Shown here: in pieces, positions 31,626 through 32,178 of the stretch | How positions within the stretch are numbered: the first letter of the stretch is position 1 | Layout of the letters: the number at the start of each line of letters is the position of its first letter | Source: Chitinophagaceae bacterium | Lineage (GTDB): Bacteria > Bacteroidota > Bacteroidia > Chitinophagales > Chitinophagaceae | Direction of reading: 5' to 3' | Length of the DNA: 32,178 nucleotides | Assembly: GCA_021299175.1 (NCBI GenBank) | Contig: JAJTFY010000027.1 | Coordinates: 1-32,178, forward strand | Notes under the pieces: model-generated | Told to the model about the DNA's origin: nothing | What the model saw: the letters and a program-made list of their open reading frames with translations, nothing else | Database searches by the model: none | Translations under genes and position numbers: made by a program

Positions 31626-32178
31626 TTATTTTGAAGTGATCACCTGCCCGTAAAAAGCAATCATCCTGTTCAAATCAGCAATGCCGATTCTCTCGTCAAT
31701 GCCATGAAAACCTTTGGCATCCTGCATGGGAGTGAAATTCAGTACTGCTTCACTGAAGCCCCTGAAATAGCGCGAGTCTGTAGCGCCAATCATCAGATAA
31801 GGCGATACCAATGCTGATGGAACAAGGCTGTTGGCAATCCCTTCAAGCCTCTTGAATGCCGGGTGATCGGTGGGCGTAGTTGCCGAAGGCTCCATGAGCG
31901 AAATGGTTTGTTTTTTTACCATCACGCGCTCATCATTGATGGCTTTTTTTACAAAGTTGACCACATCTTCACTGGTTTCACCGGGAAGAATGCGGCTGTT
32001 GAAGGTTGCTTTGGCAATGGATGGAATGACATTGTCCTTGATCCCTGCCTTGACAATGGTGGGCACAATCGTGGTATGCACCATCGCATTGGTTTGTTTG
32101 TTTTCTTCCAACTTGCTGATCACCTTTCCCTTAAAGAGCCACATGTTGGACATTACCATGCGCGTGAAGAATGATTGG
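31626..32178 (-). CDS. M20-family peptidase (carboxypeptidase S / PM20D1-like), 5' end outside window
   Basis: The frame is open to the right edge; residues before the internal Met at 32159 (QSFFTR) are coding, so the true start lies beyond the window. The visible ~184 residues cover the dimerisation domain (NAMVHTTIVPTIVKAGIKDN, FNSRILPGETSEDVVNFV) and the return of the catalytic domain with GATDSRYF and FHGIDERIGIADLNRMI, whose His is the expected zinc ligand near the C-terminus. M20 enzymes use two zinc ions to cleave peptides or N-acyl amino acids. The order of motifs best fits the carboxypeptidase S/PM20D1 subgroup. A signal peptide, if any, is not in the window. Confidence 0.9.
   Translation of the reverse strand, partial: QSFFTRMVMSNMWLFKGKVISKLEENKQTNAMVHTTIVPTIVKAGIKDNVIPSIAKATFNSRILPGETSEDVVNFVKKAINDERVMVKKQTISLMEPSATTPTDHPAFKRLEGIANSLVPSALVSPYLMIGATDSRYFRGFSEAVLNFTPMQDAKGFHGIDERIGIADLNRMIAFYGQVITSK

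Noticed and set aside
1-32178. tRNA/rRNA genes, CRISPR arrays, prophage or complete insertion sequences
   Set aside because: No cloverleaf with tRNA consensus, no rRNA-like stretch, no regularly spaced repeats, and no transposase or phage proteins were recognised.

Overview
The window comes from a Bacteroidota chromosome, most likely Chitinophagaceae or a close relative. Evidence: proteins ending in a type B type IX secretion (T9SS) sorting domain, a SusC/SusD pair, lipoproteins with Bacteroidota-style signals, and several starts preceded by the family's TAnnTTTG -7 promoter element with little Shine-Dalgarno sequence. I found no rRNA, tRNA, CRISPR array, prophage or complete insertion sequence.

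Layout. 1-3.5 kb: two tandem, partly paralogous secreted PKD/T9SS proteins on the + strand; the first runs off the left edge and the second has an IgGFc-binding-type N-terminal domain. 3.5-10.0 kb, - strand: a transcription unit with a candidate promoter (10011-10042), SusC, SusD, a DUF4397 lipoprotein, a fasciclin lipoprotein, and a GC-rich hairpin whose U-tract is on the - strand (3475-3502). 10.0-13.7 kb, - strand: a gamma-glutamyltransferase (GGT) gene and a family 3 glycoside hydrolase (GH3) gene, both broken. 13.8-15.3 kb, + strand: a bicupin and a CE6-type acetylesterase. 15.4-17.5 kb, - strand: an MFS transporter and an HglS-type (DUF1338) dioxygenase. 17.7-23.5 kb: a GNAT acetyltransferase, a 54-residue basic peptide, a small membrane protein (- strand), a large FAD/Fe-S D-2-hydroxyacid dehydrogenase, a HigB/HigA toxin-antitoxin pair and an AlkB-like dioxygenase. 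23.5-32.2 kb: a DUF2339 membrane protein, a sulfatase, a luciferase-like flavin oxidoreductase, an NTF2-like lipoprotein, a GH18 chitinase, a 247-bp nested inverted-repeat element, a TSUP-family transporter, an SRPBCC protein and an M20 peptidase cut by the right edge.

How the genes fit together. SusCD, GH3, CE6 esterase, sulfatase and chitinase point to a scavenger of complex glycans. The HglS-type enzyme makes D-2-hydroxyglutarate from 2-oxoadipate in characterised relatives, and the FAD/Fe-S dehydrogenase 3 kb away resembles enzymes that oxidise D-2-hydroxyglutarate, so the two could form consecutive steps of lysine/2-oxoadipate breakdown.

Most striking is a run of damage. Between about 8.4 and 12.5 kb three consecutive genes (susC-like, ggt, GH3) carry four frame breaks, one caused by an exact 71-bp tandem duplication. 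The fasciclin gene of the same SusCD unit also lacks the end of its second domain. Either this is a locally decaying or recombining stretch, or the assembly is faulty here. I see no convincing undescribed defence or mobile system. The best candidates for new biology are the SusCD-DUF4397-fasciclin surface unit, the repeat element at 30.1-30.4 kb, and the small basic peptide.
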